Position numbers and translations under genes: made by a program
Source of the DNA: Montifringilla adamsi
Taxonomy: Eukaryota; Chordata; Aves; Passeriformes; Passeridae
Direction of reading: 5' to 3'
NCBI GenBank assembly: GCA_017590115.1
Contig: JAGGNK010007559.1
Location: 446,076-510,075 of the forward strand
DNA length: 64,000 bases
Shown: positions 11,001 to 23,317 of the stretch, piece by piece
Position numbering within the stretch: the first letter of the stretch is position 1
How the letters are laid out: the number at the start of each line of letters is the position of its first letter
Notes under the pieces: generated by a model
What the model saw: only the letters and a program-made list of their open reading frames with translations
Databases searched by the model: none
What the model was told of the DNA's origin: nothing

Positions 11001-14000
11001 TGCTGGCCCCAGGAGAGAGCACACAGCACAGGGCTGCAGGCTGCCCCAGAGTCCTGTGCCTGGCCCTGGCACGGCGTGGTGGCTGCTCTGCCCCACAGCA
11101 ATGCCAGCCTGCACGGAGGGGTCACGGCTCATATTCAGACAACAGGCACTGAGACAGGGAAGGAGGAGCAACAGCAGAAGCTGCTTCCCTCCTGCCAGCA
11201 CCTGACTGCAGATTAAGGAGCCTCAGAGCAGCAACACCCCCCTCAAGAGCAGAGACCCCCATCCCAACCCTGCAGCAATACCTCGACCTCCAGTGTCACA
11301 TCCAAGTAAGGGTCATAGGTATCCGAGACAGTCTTGCACTCCAAGCATTTCACTGCAAAAGGAAGAGCCATGGGCACACGCTGGCACAACACCAGCACCT
11401 ACCACACCCCAGCAGGGCACAGACAGCTGCAGTGTCCCCCCAGTCCAGGTCTGGGCTCTGGGATGTCAGCACTGGGATTGACAGCCTCGCAGGGAGGAGG
11501 GCTGGCACATCCACTCTGCTGGGGAAGCAGCTGTTGCTAGACAGCTGGGAACATGGCTCCTTTTGCTGATGACACTGAGCTGGGCCCCACAGGCAGTGGC
11601 TTTTCCCATTGCCACACCAGGGTTTGTGACTCACAAGTGCTGCAGGACTGACCGACTGCAGCTCTGGTAAGTCAAACATGTAAGCCATTTTCCCAAAGGG
11701 TTTTACTGCCCAGGCCCAGGCCCACACTGCTGGTACTCACCACGGGACCGCAGGTAACCACCGAAGATCTGGTGAACCAGAGTTGTGGCCTGGGTCTGGC
11801 GATCCAACCTACACAGAGACAGCAGCACAGATCTCACACTGCAGCAGCCAGCCCTGCTGGACCCCTCAGGACAGCCCCACTCTGTGTTCTGGCCAGTGGC
11901 TGGGCTGTGGAGCCCCGGGCAGTGGGAAGTCACAGCCCCTGCCAGACTGCTCTCCCTGTGTCCCAGCTGAGGGGTGACACCAGGCTCCAACACACACCTT
12001 CCTCTCTAGGAAGCAGAAGCTTCTGGTTGGAGCTCAGAGCAGAGGAAGAGCTTCCCAGGACAAAGGGCCTGGGGGAAGCTGCCCTTACACAGCCACAATG
12101 TTGGGGCTGAGCTAGCAAGTAGGCCTGTATCCCTCAGCAAGTGGGATGTGATCCCAGCCTGTAGCAGCCTTGGGATTTGGGGGCAGGACTGCAGCTATGC
12201 TGAGGTGGAGGAGTCAGCAGAAGGTGAACAACAGCCCAGAGCCCTGTCCCTGAGGGGCAGAGAGCTGGACCCCACACCCGAGGCCCCTGGAGTCAGAACC
12301 TCCCCACAATAAGGCTGACCTGGGGCATATGTTCACTCCACAGTCCACTCCCGTGAGTGCAGGGGACCAGCAAGGGAACAGCAAAGAGCAGTGATGGGCC
12401 ATCAGGCCCCACATACTTGGTGTAGCCATTCAGGCAGGCCTTCTGCATGGCATCGATGGTGTAGCGCAGGAACTCGTGTGCATCCTCCTGCCTGCCGAAG
12501 CGCAAGTTATGGGAAATCTCTGCAAGAGAGGGAGGACTCAGCACGTGCTGCAACAGATGCCATCCCTCCCTGCCTTCTCTGAGGCAAGGACTCTGGGGCT
12601 TGAGTCCCCTCAACCCAAACCACACATCAGACTCATGTCACAGAGGAAGCCCCTGGCAGCCCAAGAAGTCTCCAGGCACTCCGAGGCTCCATGAGTCATC
12701 TCAGTGGAGCTGTTTGCCAAAACATGCCCCAATCCCAACAGCTCTGCTCCCACATTAGTCATGGGGGGGCAGCCCTCCTTACTCTTGAGGTCTCGGATGA
12801 TGGAGAGTGGCTTTATTGCATTGCCGCTGTTGGCAAAAGCCTGAATCGTGTGGTTCTGCATTGTGCACATCATGCAGAAGCTTCCGTGGGCACCTGGAGC
12901 AGGAGAGACGACACGATGTTGGGGACAAACCCAGGAGAGATGGAGGCAGGACAGGCAATCTCTGGTCCAATACAGCTCAGTTTTCCCTATGAGCTCGATG
13001 CCACGGGACATGGGGACCAGCCCGTGCCATCCCAACTGGCACAGCCCATCACAGGACCAGCCAGGGCAGCTCCCCACATGAGACAGTGTTTACACTGATA
13101 GAACACAGGTCCCAGGTATGTACTGGACCATCCCATAGCTTGGCCCTGAGGGACAGATCCTGCTGGCATTCCTATGGATGGGGATGCAAGGCCTGTGTGC
13201 TCCCTGTGGTGACAGCTCACAGCAGCGCCTGCCACACTGCTCTTCTGCACTCCCCACAGTCAGGACCCCCAAGAAGCCAGCAGGCCCCATTGGGTCCATC
13301 TTAGTCCTGGCTACACCCAGCAGAGACAAAGATACCAAGCTTGAGAACACTGTTATGGCCTGGAAAAGTGAGTAGGACCCAGGAACAGCCTCTTGACAAA
13401 GAAACAGGCAGGGCAGGGAAGGAGCATCCTGATATCTGCACGGCCTCACCAAAGCCAGGCACAGAGGTGCTGAGCACAGCACTGTGAGCAGGACAGGCAG
13501 GCCCTGCTCATCCCTCCCGGCCCCCTGAACCGGGGTCCCCACTCACAGGTGCGTCCGTGCTCCCGGGAGAGCAGGTAGTTGGTGAGTGGCGGTGTGTATG
13601 TCAGGCACTGCAGCGCCGAGTTCAGGAAGCAGGTGTTCCCCAGGTTACTCAGCCCGGCGCCCACACGGTGGACCCGCTCCCACTTCATGGAGAGGCTCTG
13701 GGCTGGGAAGAGCACCTTCTGCGGCGCGGGGATCCCATCACCCGCGGCCCTCGGCGGGGCATGGCTGTGTCCTGAAGGAAGCAGAGAGTCAGCCGTGGGC
13801 AGGAGCGCGGAGGGTCCCTTCACCCTCTCCACTTACCCGGGGGGTTCTGCGGCTGCTCCGGAAGGCTGCCGGTGATGCCGAGGGGGCGGCCGATGGCCTC
13901 GGCCCCGATGTGCTCGTACTTGTCCCGCAGGTGCTCCAGCTGCCCGGCCAGGCCGCGGCGGGCGGGCACGAATTCGATGCGCTGCTGCAGCACGGAGCGG

Positions 14001-14086
14001 GCGGCGGCGGCCAGCGGCCGGCCCAGCTCCGCCGCCGCCTCCCGCCGCCCCGGCTCCAGCGCCTCCCGCAGCTTCTCCGCGATCAT
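5044..14086 (-). CDS. USP36: Ubiquitin carboxyl-terminal hydrolase 36 (18 coding exons)
   Basis: USP36 is a nucleolar cysteine deubiquitinase that stabilises ribosome-biogenesis factors and MYC (family knowledge). Coding exons, 5' to 3' on minus: 14086-13837, 13771-13547, 12893-12783, 12519-12417, 11808-11741, 11352-11282, 10931-10849, 10546-10426, 10165-10025, 9692-9592, 9366-9237, 9020-8358, 7785-7682, 7081-6578, 6334-6204, 5820-5656, 5379-5264, 5184-5044. All phases join and the total is 3,228 nt (1,075 aa; human about 1,120). The USP fold is complete. The Cys box [16 protein letters not shown] puts the nucleophile at Cys131. Zinc-binding CxxC pairs are Cys255/258 and Cys302/305. The His box [10 protein letters not shown] has His385, followed by WYRMND. 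The C-terminal half is Ser/Lys-rich with basic nucleolar tracts, ending in a conserved [10 protein letters not shown] and [11 protein letters not shown] tail. The acceptor at 10547 was chosen because it restores the second CxxC. Middle-region exon edges and the last few residues are less certain than the catalytic domain. Confidence 0.95.
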
Positions 14087-15130
14087 CGCCGTGGGCGGCC
14101 GGCTCGGCGGGCCCGGCGGCCGCGGCTGCAGAGAGGGAGGAAAGGGGCGGCTGAGCAGGGGGCACCGGCCCGGCAAGGCCTCTCCCGCTGCGCTCCGGCT
14201 CTCAGAGCAGCCGGCCGCCGCCACGGCCCCCTCGGCGGGTCCCTCGGCCGCCGCGGGCACCGCAAACTCTCCGCCGCCACCTGCGACCCCGAGCGCCTCC
14301 ACCGCGCGGTCTCGGCCCAGCCGCCGCCATCTGCGGCCCGGCCGGTCCTGGCGCTCCGCTCCCTACGGGCGGCCCCGCCGGCAGGGCGGAGCAGCGCGGC
14401 GGGACGGGGGCGCAGGCCCCGGCGTCCCCGGGCCCGTCCCGCCCGGCCCCGGCAGCGCTCACCATCCGGGTCCCGCCGCACGCACGTGTCGCCACACCGC
14501 CACTCGCCCGCCGCCGGCACGAACTGCTTCCGCGCCGGCCCCGCCGGACGGCTGCGCTCCGCCTGCGCGCAGCCCGGAGCCGCGGCCGCTCCGCCCCTCG
14601 CTCGGAACAGCCAACGGAGACACGAGCTCCGCCCGCCCGCTGCGAGCCCCGGCGCGGGCGGAGGCGGGACGCGACTACTGCTCGGGCAAAGGCGGCCGGC
14701 AACGCCGTGCCCACAGCGGACGGTCCCGCCAGGGGACGTTTCCACGCGGACAGGCCACCATGCGGTACCGCGGCCCCGCCCGAGCCCTCTGAGTCATGGC
14801 CCCGCCCGGTCCCGCTCCCGGTGCCGTCGGATCCCCCCCGATCCCGCCCTCGGCGCTGCCGCCCGCATCCGAAGGTGGGCCCTTCCCTCTTCCCCTCCCT
14901 GACTCGTTCCCTTCCCTCCGGCCACCCCGCGGGCTTCGCTTCTCTCCGCTGCTGAGCAGGGGCCGGGGGTCCGGTTGGGTCCGAGGGGCCCGGGGGGATC
15001 CCGGCCGAGCCCCCCAGGGCCGAACCGGAGCGGCAGTCCCCTCTTCCCCCTTGCCTGGAGCTCCCGGCACGGACCCTCTGCGGGTACCGGGGCGGCTCCA
15101 GCGCCGGACGAGGAGACGGAAATCACGGCA
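13830..15130 (-). promoter_or_regulatory. USP36: CpG-island promoter and 5' UTR exon of USP36
   Basis: A dense CpG island covers the first coding exon and the upstream noncoding exon. A strong donor (GGATG then GTGAGC) at 14463/14462 marks the end of a probable 5' UTR exon. The first coding exon begins at 14125 after a pyrimidine-rich acceptor. GC boxes are frequent between 14,560 and 14,830, and a consensus AP-1 site (TGAGTCA) lies near 14,792. The island reaches almost to the TIMP2 3' end at about 15,280. The transcription start is not resolved. Confidence 0.6.
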
Positions 15131-15279
15131 CAGGGACGACAGAGCCGGCGGCAAAACAAGTGGCGATATTGAAGTCAAAGACAGAGGAGCAGCAGCGACA
15201 GGAGCACAACGGGTACAGCCATACAGAGCGCCCGGGATGCGTGATCGGGACTGAGTAAAGGTTGGGGTTTTTTTTTCTT

Positions 15280-16463
15280 TTTCTTTCTTTTTAATTTTTC
15301 TCTTTAATATGTTGAAATTGCCCAGACTGGTCCAGTATGACATCTCAAACCTTACAGGGACGCACAGCATGAAAACCCCACCGGCACAGGGCTGCAGGGA
15401 GCATTCCCGGCACGCTCCCAAAGCCACGGGTGCACGTGCCAGTGCCGCGACAGCTCCGCGGCACACGCCAGCATCGCTGCGGCATGGGGATGGCTCAGAG
15501 AACTCAGGGCCCAGGGGTGTGAGGGGTCACCGGAGGGGACAGGTTTTCCTGCAGCTGCCCTGCTGCCAGTTCCAGGCTCCGCTCCCGACACCGCAGAGAA
15601 GGGAGCTTGCCTGGCTGCAGTGGTGCTGAGGGCCACGGCATGGCCCAGATCTGCACGAGGCAATGATGGACACCCTGTGCCCATGCAGCCAGAGCTGCGG
15701 CCCCTGGTGCCCTGCCAAGGGTTCCAGGTTGAGCCTGTCCAATGGTGGCATCTGCAGAAGGATCTCTAGGAGGTTGCAGGGGAACAGAGACCCCTGGAGA
15801 GAGGACCACGTGGAGAGAGAGGCAACAGTGCACGGGTGCATGTCAGGGGTCACCCCAGATATGCTAACATGCCCCTCTAGCTTTCTGGGACAAGGCACCT
15901 GTGCAGGAGTCGTCTGGCCCTGTGAAAGGCCCGGAGCCCCTTGCTGGGGGTTGTGCCCCATGGTAAAGCCCCCCAGAGCCCCTGCCCAGAGGGGTACCCT
16001 TCTGGCACCCCAAAGGGAGAGGTAGGTGGTGGGGGGAGGGGTACAGCAGGGTTGCCAGGTGCTGCAGTGGGGAGGGCTGTGCATCTGGAGCTGTGGGGGA
16101 GGCTCCCGCAGCGGGGCACTGGTAGACCTGCTACGCAGCCAGGGCAGCTCCCACCACTCACAAGGGCTTGATTCCTTCACAGCTGCCAGAGCCAAGCATG
16201 GCTGGGGGATTGTGACCCTGGCAGGGAGGTGCCCACACCCTGCTCAGCCCTGCCACGAGTGAAGGATGCCCAGTGCAGCTGCGGGCTGCCAGGAACCTGC
16301 AACAGAGCGGGTCCCTGGCCCTGGCCCCCACACGTGTGGCAGCCACCAGGGCCCCCTGCAGCCAAGTGGATTTTCATGCTGTCTCCAGAGTTTGATATCA
16401 GCGTGGACCAGTCTAACATCTCGCAGGTTTTTTCTACTGGCTACTGGAATGCGCTCGTTTGGC
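15280..16463 (-). other. TIMP2: TIMP2 3' untranslated region
   Basis: This is the sequence after the TIMP2 stop codon on minus, down to two ATTAAA-type signals at 15303-15308 and 15290-15295, which are followed by a minus-strand A-rich run. TIMP2 is known for a long 3' UTR, and this would be about 1.2 kb. It contains no credible gene. The exact cleavage site is not known. Confidence 0.55.
15290..15308 (-). terminator. TIMP2: Tandem ATTAAA poly(A) signals, TIMP2
   Basis: Two minus-strand ATTAAA hexamers (plus-strand TTTAAT at 15303-15308 and 15290-15295) lie within 20 bp. They are the only plausible polyadenylation signals I see between the TIMP2 stop codon and the USP36 CpG island. Confidence 0.5.
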
Positions 16464-19400
16464 TTAGGGGTCCTCGATGTCGAGAAACTCTTGCTTGGGG
16501 GGGGCCATGCCGCGGTACCAGGCGCATGAGCCGTCGCTCCTCTTGATGCAGGCGTAATGCTTCGCCTGCCGCCCATCCACGTTGTTCTTCTCCATCGCCC
16601 AGTCTGTCCACAGACACTCATCCGAGGAGGAGACGAAGCAGGGGATGGAGAGGCAGCGCGAGATCTGTGCGTAACAGAGACTGTCACCCTCCAACCCGAG
16701 GGGGCACTGGGCCAGGCGGAAGCAGCATGCTCTGCTTTGTCCACCTCCCAGCTCTGGACAGGGATGCCAGGCTGACCCTGCCCTGTGGGGCATGGTGGGG
16801 ATTCAACCCCAATGCAGGGAACTGGGGAACCCCTGGTTGCCAGTTCCAGGGCTGGCCTTGGTTCCCAGCTGGAGGAAGACAGAGGCAGGGCTGCCCTTCC
16901 TGTTTGCCCAGCCACGTGCTGTGTCCCTGCACAGCATCACCCGTGAAGGATAGGGAAGAGCATCTCAATGTGGAGCCCACCCCTGCCTGGGGGCTGCACA
17001 CCCTCCGTGGTGTGGGGCATGGGGCATGTGGGGGGCAGCCTGGTTGCTCACCTTGCACTCACAGCCCATCTGGTACCGCTGGTTTAGGCTCTTCTTCTGG
17101 GTTGGGGTCAGCGAGTCCCAGGTGGACACCAAGTCACAGAGCGTGATGTGCATCTTGCCATTGCCCTCTGACTTGCCTGGGGAGAGGCCAGACAGACCAC
17201 TCAAGGGGGTTGCCCTGGGCCTTGAGAGTTCATGGTGCCTGGGGCCCCTCACTGTGCCCTGTCCCTGGTGACTCTGGGGAGCAGAGGCTTGTCCCCGGCT
17301 GCCCCCACCATGGCTCAGGGCTGCCGAGCACAGCCAGGACACCGCCAGTGGGTTACCCAAGGAGTGGTGGCAGGAGCAGGAGGGGCAAGGGGAGAATGTG
17401 CCCTGGGAGCAGACACACGTCAGGCACTGTGCCGCTGCCCCCTGAGAGCCTTCCCCACAGTGCTCACCTGCGATGAGATATTCCTTCTTCCCGCCGGTGT
17501 CCAGCAGCCGGCCGCACACGGCAGTGGATGGAGCCGTGTAGATGAACTCTATGTCCTGGTCGGGGCCCTTGAACATCTGGGGAGCAGAGGCAGGCGTGAG
17601 TGGCTGGTGAAGGGGCCACCCCACGGCCCCAGCCTCCTGACCCAATGTGTCCCATTACCTTGATCTGCTTGATTTCATACTGGATGCGTTTGATTGGATT
17701 CCCGTATATATCATTCCCCGAATCCACCTCCTTTGCAGAGACTGCCTTGGCTCGGATCACTGGAAGGGAGAGGTGAGGTAAGTGGATGACCAGTCCCACT
17801 CAGTCCCTGCATCTCACAGGGTCTCCCACCTTCACAGGGGACTACTGCCCGCAGCAGACCCCACTGCCTGCCTGGCTGCCCCCAGAGGGATGTCACCCCA
17901 GAGGGATGTCACCCGCTGTCCCCAGAGGGATGGATCTCTGGCACGTGCAGGACAGTGGCCAGCAGCTGTGCAGCAGCAGCCTCAAGGCGGGTGATAAGGA
18001 AAGTTCACAACAGCATCGCTGGGCCCCAGGGCTGGTGAGGTCATGGCACGGTGAGCCAGGGGACAGCTCTGCTGTGGCAGGGTCCCTGCGGTCATGCTGC
18101 TGCCACAGCCCAGGATGAGCACTCCAGCATGTGAGGGCTTGGCACGTGGCAGTGACCTGCAGGGGCAGGGCGGGTAGCCAGCTCAACCTTACTCACCGGC
18201 TGGGACATCGGGATGGCTCATGCTGGGCACAGTGCCTGGGTCCCTGCCTGGGACCTGCAGCCCCCAGTTGTGCCCAGCTCCTTCCACCAGTGCAGGGACA
18301 GACGCTCCAAGGCAGTACCAGGGATGCTGATGGTGAAGGGGAGAGTGGCCGTGCCAAAGCTAGAGCTCCTACTCAGCACTCCGAGGATGGAGGGGGCCTG
18401 GCTGCAGGGCAGTGGCTGGCAGGGCTCCCTGCTCTGCCAGGGGTACCCCCATCCAAGGGAAGGGCAGCTCCCCACCCTGCAGGGCTTCCCCCTGCCCTGC
18501 CAGCCCCCCGAGCACTGTGGGGCAGGGAACAGGGAGCTGGGCACTCTTACAGAGCTCATCCTGGTTCATGTCCCCACTGAAAGGTGCTGAGCTGGGAGCA
18601 GCCAGGGACATGCAGAGGTCACCCACTGCCTGGCACAGAGGAGCTTCTCCCACCTGGCATGGCCAGAGAGGGAATCTGACCACACTCTATAAATACCACA
18701 GGCTGTGGGGGCATGCAAGCAGGCTATTTAAGCTGAAGGTCAGGGGGCACGGCCCCGTGTGGGCACCAGCAAGTGTCAACAGAGTTTACTCTGGGAAGGT
18801 GACAGTGGCACCAACATGAGCAGGGACCAGGGAAGAGGTTTCCCAAAATGGCCATCCCCAGTCACAGGCAGCACTCATTCTGTGCGGGGCTGGGGGAAGC
18901 AATGGCTGCACTGGGGGCTTTCCCAGCTGCTCCCATCCCTTGGGAAGGGCTGGGCCTCAGCCCTGCCTGGGGACAGCGCCCACTCCTGTGTCAGCAGTGT
19001 CCTGGGATCACCGCAGACACAGGCCACCCCTCGCCCCGCGGCCACCGCGTCTCCGTGAGCCGAGCCCTGCGTGCCACCAGTGTAACTCGGGTGCAGCGAG
19101 TGCCGGCTCCCGTGCGGGGAATGGTTGCTGGTTCAGTGGGCTCCAGCCTTTTCCATTCACGTGCTGATGAATCACTTGACAAAAATGCAGCCCGATTCTG
19201 GGTGGATTTGTTCTGAACAGTGCGGCTTTGTGGAGGGGACGACTGCGCTGTGCTTTCCCCGCCAAGACCCCGCAGCGCAGCCAAGCTGCTCCACGCCCGC
19301 CAGGAACCAGGGCAGCGGACGGAGCCCTGAGGAGAGCCTGGGCAAGGAGGCTGGGCGAGGGATGGAGGCAACCCCTGGGTGCCCAAGAACCAGTAGTCAG

Positions 19401-22400
19401 AGCTCCCCAAGTGCCAATGCCCCCACTGACCTTGTCACCCACCACTCCTGCTGCCGACGTGGGCAACCACCAGCCAGGGAGCCCAGACCCTCTGAGAAAT
19501 GAGCCAAGGCTCTCTGGCTCCTGGGGCGCACGGCAGGCATAGCACACAGTTGGCACTGGCTTACCAAGTTGGACCAGGGAAATGCTGGAAATGCTCCTTC
19601 CCCAGGCAGGCCTAGCAAGAAGGTGCTTTGTGGGAGCAGAGGGTCCCCTGGCAGAGTGGGATCCCCACTGGTGACATCTCCTGTGCAGGCCCCCAGGGCT
19701 GCCACTGTGGCCTCTCCATAGTGAGGACCCTGGACCCTCCAGGGACAGACAGAGACCCTGCAAGGTAAGCATGTCCCCTTGCTGCCCTCTGCCACCAGCA
19801 TCAGTTGGGGACATATACAGTCATCCAATGCCACAAAACAACCAGGTTGTCTCTCTGGGCTTGCCAGTGCTGGGGTTTGTCCTCCCTGGCCCCATGTGGG
19901 GCTACCCCACCTCAGGGCACCACTGTGCTCACCTGTGCCCCATGGGAAGAAGGGCAGCACAAAGACCCTTCTGGCCCAAGCCTTGCAGAATGGCTGTTCC
20001 TTCCCTTGCTCTGCCACCCCAAACCCCACCAAGCCACCCTGCCCACATGCACCCACAGCTGCCCAGGAAGCGCCAGTACCCACGGACAGCAGGGGCCACT
20101 GCTGGGCTGGATGCCCAGAGAACAAAGCTCCCTTCTCCAGGGCTGCTGGCAGCAGAGGGGCTGGCTGCCAGTGCCAGCACTGCCCACTGCCTGCCTGGCA
20201 CTGCCGGCCCAGGCACCTGACCCCTCGGCAAGGGCAGCCCCGTGGTCACTCCAGCCCTGCTTGAGGCCAGCAGAGCTGGGGAGATAGCTAACCACGCTGG
20301 GAGGGATTCCTGCACCCAGCCCTGCCCGGCGCAAGGGCCGCAGCCACCTCCAGGTGCCTGCTGGCATCCCCGTGCCCACCCGCGGCCGCAGCGGCAGACA
20401 CCCCGCCCGGCACGGCGGTGTGAGGATGCTGAGGATGCGGTGTGAGGATGCTGAGGCTGCAGGCGTGCAGGGCTGAGCAGGGCAGCGGGGGGGAAGCGGA
20501 GGCCACGGAGCGCCCCAGGTGCCCAGCGGTGCCCGCGGGGCGGCAGGTCCCGCTCGCCAGCCGGCCTGCGCGGGAGCCACGGGCTGAGCGCTGCCGTGGC
20601 CGCCTGCGTCATTCCGGCCGCTGACGGGAGCGGGATGGAGCCCAATCAGCGGCAGCCCCCGCGTCAGCCCACGGCCCCTCTGCGCCAGCCGCACGGGAGG
20701 GCTCGGCTGCCGCGCTCGGCAGGGCGGCTCCGGGCACCGGCACCGGGCACAGGCACCGGCAGGCTCGGCGGGGTTTGCAGGCAGCTGCACCCCCGCGGGG
20801 ACAGCTCCCACCACTCCCCCGCAAATCCCCTCCTCTGCCCGGTCCCTGCTGGCAGCCCCACACTCCTCCACCCTGCCCGTCCCGGGGAACCGAGCCCTGG
20901 GACGAGTGGGATCACTGCAATCCAGCTGCCCGTCCCAGCTGCCCCCGGCCCAGGCTGCACTGAGCCCTGCTCCCCCCCTGCCCCAGCCACCGCCTGCTGC
21001 CTCGCAGGGGCACAGCCATGGCTTTGCCTAGAAGGGCTCAGCATCACCCCCTGACACCCCACATGGAGCTGCAGCAGGAGCTGGGTGTCCTGCTGTGGCA
21101 CCACTGGGCAGCTGAGCATCTCCTGCAGCAGAGCCTGGGCACAGCCCATGAGGAATGGTGGATGGGGCAGCCCCAAGCGCTTGGGCCCTGCAGAAAAGCC
21201 CTGCTCATGTCATCAGCCAGGACATGCAGCACAGGCTGGCAGGTTCTAAGTCACCAGCCCCAGTGACACAACCCCAGCTCCTCTATGACCCCCAGCCCCT
21301 CAGGCACCCCCCACCCAATGCAGAGCTGTGTCTGCCTCCCCTTGCATCGCCTGGAAGGGCAGCTCTGGGCTGTGGCTGCTCCAGTCCCTGCACAGCAGAG
21401 CAGTGCAGGGGCAGGTGCAAGGCCAGAGGGGCCATGGGGATGTGGCAGGCACTGCCCACACCATGGAGAGGAGATCCCAGGCCCCAGGGCCAGGACCCAC
21501 ACTGTGCTCAGCCTGATACCCCATACTGAGGGTTGAGAATGAGCCTTAGGGTCCCTTCACCTCAGGTGCACCCACCCTGCACTGCAGGACATCAGCCATC
21601 CCCACAGCACCACACTTCTGTCAAGGGCCCAGCCTGGACACAGGTCCCTCAGGAGCTGGGAAAGGTCCCAGCACCACTGGGGCCCAGGTTCTCCCTGGGC
21701 TCCACACACCTGCTGGGATGGAACTGGCTGAGGAACATCCCAACTCCAGAGAGCATCCCAGGGAAGATAAGCAGCAAAAGGCCAGGGCACACAGGACCAT
21801 CCCAGGCTGTGCCCTGCTGTCCCCAAGCCCAGCACTGTTTTCACTTAGGCCCACACGAAGCACATTTGATACAGACGAGCTGCACAAGAGGCTTGGGCTG
21901 GGAGCCAGAAGGTGCCAGCGCTGCCGGCAGCGTGGCTGGGAGGACGTTGCCTGGCAGGATGGGCACCTGCTGAGGGCAGCGGGGCGGCTGGAGAGCAAAG
22001 CTCAGCAAGGCAGTGCCCTCCCAGGGGACGGTGCAGACAGCCAGGGCCGCCAAGACAGACAGTGACTCAGCAGCTGAGTCAGGGCTGAGCCGGCACCCCA
22101 CGACGGGCAGTGAGTCACGAGTGCCCCGAAAGCTGATCCTGACAGCAGCGTGATGGGAAGCCGCAGCCGCACTGCCCGAGCAGGCACAGGGCATCCTGTG
22201 GGCCAGGGACACCAGCTCCAGCAGCAGCTACAAAAACCCAGTGCTCCATTTTGTCTCAAAACCTCCCTGTCCCCAGCACGCCTCGTGGTGAGGCAGGGCA
22301 CCCGAGGCAGCAGCCAAGTGCTGTGGGAGTTGCCCTCATGGAGGGAAGACGCTGGGAGTGGGTCTGGAAGGGACGCCTGTGATGAACATCCTGGATCTGG

Positions 22401-23317
22401 AGCAGGGGACAGGGCAGGGCCATCCAGAGGTTGGGGCTGCCTCAGTGTTTGGGAATGTTACCTCTCCAGCTGAGCCTGGGAACGGGCCCGCGAAGGAAAG
22501 CGCCGGGAACTGGGGCCGGCCTGTTCGGTTCATATGTTAAAATTTAATAAGGGCATTATTCATAGAAAGAGGAATCCAGATCCCGGCGCTGCCAAGCCCT
22601 CCCTTTCAGCAGCATCCAAGCCGAACAAAGTGGGACGGGGGAAAGGAAATGCCTGGAAATAAGGCGCAGACAGGGGTGACCGAGCCGTGGCGGCAGCTGC
22701 CGGGGACAGGGGCTCCTCCGGGCTCCGGACCGGTGCCGTGGCCGCACTCGGAAGGTCCCGGTGGACCCCGGGCCCCAGCCCCGCGCTGCCACGTACCTCG
22801 CGGTGTCACCAGACTCGGGGGAGGCCGGGCCCACCCGTGTCATTCACCGGGGGGCGGCCAGTGGGGACCCGGGCGATCCGGTCGCCGCTCGCAGCGGCGG
22901 AGGCGCCCCCGGGAGTAAGGCCGGGCGCGGGAGCCCCCCGAGACGGTGGGAGGAGGTGCGGGGCGGGGCGGGACAGGCACAGCCCGCACGGACGGACCGC
23001 GCCCGGCCGCGCATCTGCACCCGCCGACACACCCCCGGGCCGGGCGGGCGCTGCGGGCAGGTGCCGGGGGTCGGGGGGCTCTGCCCGCTCCCCGCCCGCC
23101 CCGCGCCAACTTTCCGCTCCTTCCCCCGCCGGGAAGTTGGCGCGGGCGGGGGCTCGGGGGGCTCGGGGCGGGGTTCCCCGCGGCGCTCACCTACGTCGGC
23201 GTTGCAGAAGGCCTGTTGCGGGTGGATGGGCGAGCAGCTGCAGGCGTCGGCCGGGCGGGCCCTGCCGAGCAGCAGCACCGCCAGCCAGGCCAGCAGGCTG
23301 GGCAGCGCGGCGGGCAT
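16464..23317 (-). CDS. TIMP2: Metalloproteinase inhibitor 2 (5 exons)
   Basis: TIMP2 is a secreted inhibitor of matrix metalloproteinases that also bridges MMP14 to pro-MMP2. Exons on minus: 23317-23191, 17759-17659, 17576-17468, 17176-17052, 16664-16464. Phases all join and give 220 aa, the same length as the human protein. A signal peptide of about 25 residues ([18 protein letters not shown]...) precedes the inhibitory Cys-Ser-Cys N-terminus at residues 26-28. Twelve cysteines are present for six disulfides. Hallmarks include [54 protein letters not shown] and the acidic tail [10 protein letters not shown]. The C-terminal domain carries EKNNVDGRQ, close to the avian form and longer than the human equivalent. 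Intron 1 is 5.4 kb; the other introns are below 400 bp. Confidence 0.97.
17760..23190 (-). other. TIMP2: TIMP2 intron 1; no nested gene seen
   Basis: A long intron between the signal-peptide exon and exon 2. In human, the CEP295NL (DDC8) gene lies in the TIMP2 interval; I see no comparable coding sequence here. Features noted are a short tandem of GAGGGATGTCACCCCA-like units near 17,885-17,930, a secondary GC-rich block at 20,330-20,900, an AP-1/MARE cluster at 22,063-22,118 and an AT-rich island near 22,520-22,580. Long open frames here overlap on both strands and look like composition effects. Confidence 0.6.
22063..22118. promoter_or_regulatory. AP-1/MARE-like cluster in TIMP2 intron 1
   Basis: TGACTCAGCAGCTGAGTCA at 22063-22081 is an inverted pair of 9-bp AP-1/Maf half-palindromes around one central base. 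A third consensus, GTGAGTCAC, lies at 22110-22118. The cluster sits about 1.2 kb downstream of the TIMP2 start codon. Three exact TGA(C/G)TCA cores in 55 bp are unlikely by chance, but binding is inferred. Confidence 0.45.

Noticed and set aside
13586..14902. 438-codon plus-strand open frame over the USP36 CpG island
   Set aside because: Composition artefact: CpG islands lack stop codons. It overlaps USP36 exons antisense and has Arg/Pro/Gly/Ala peptide with no domain.
18686..18695. TATAAATA word as a promoter
   Set aside because: Inside TIMP2 intron 1 with no downstream exon that looks real.
20330..20900. CpG-rich block in TIMP2 intron 1 as an independent promoter
   Set aside because: GC-rich, but no splice donor, recognisable exon or neighbouring gene supports a start here.
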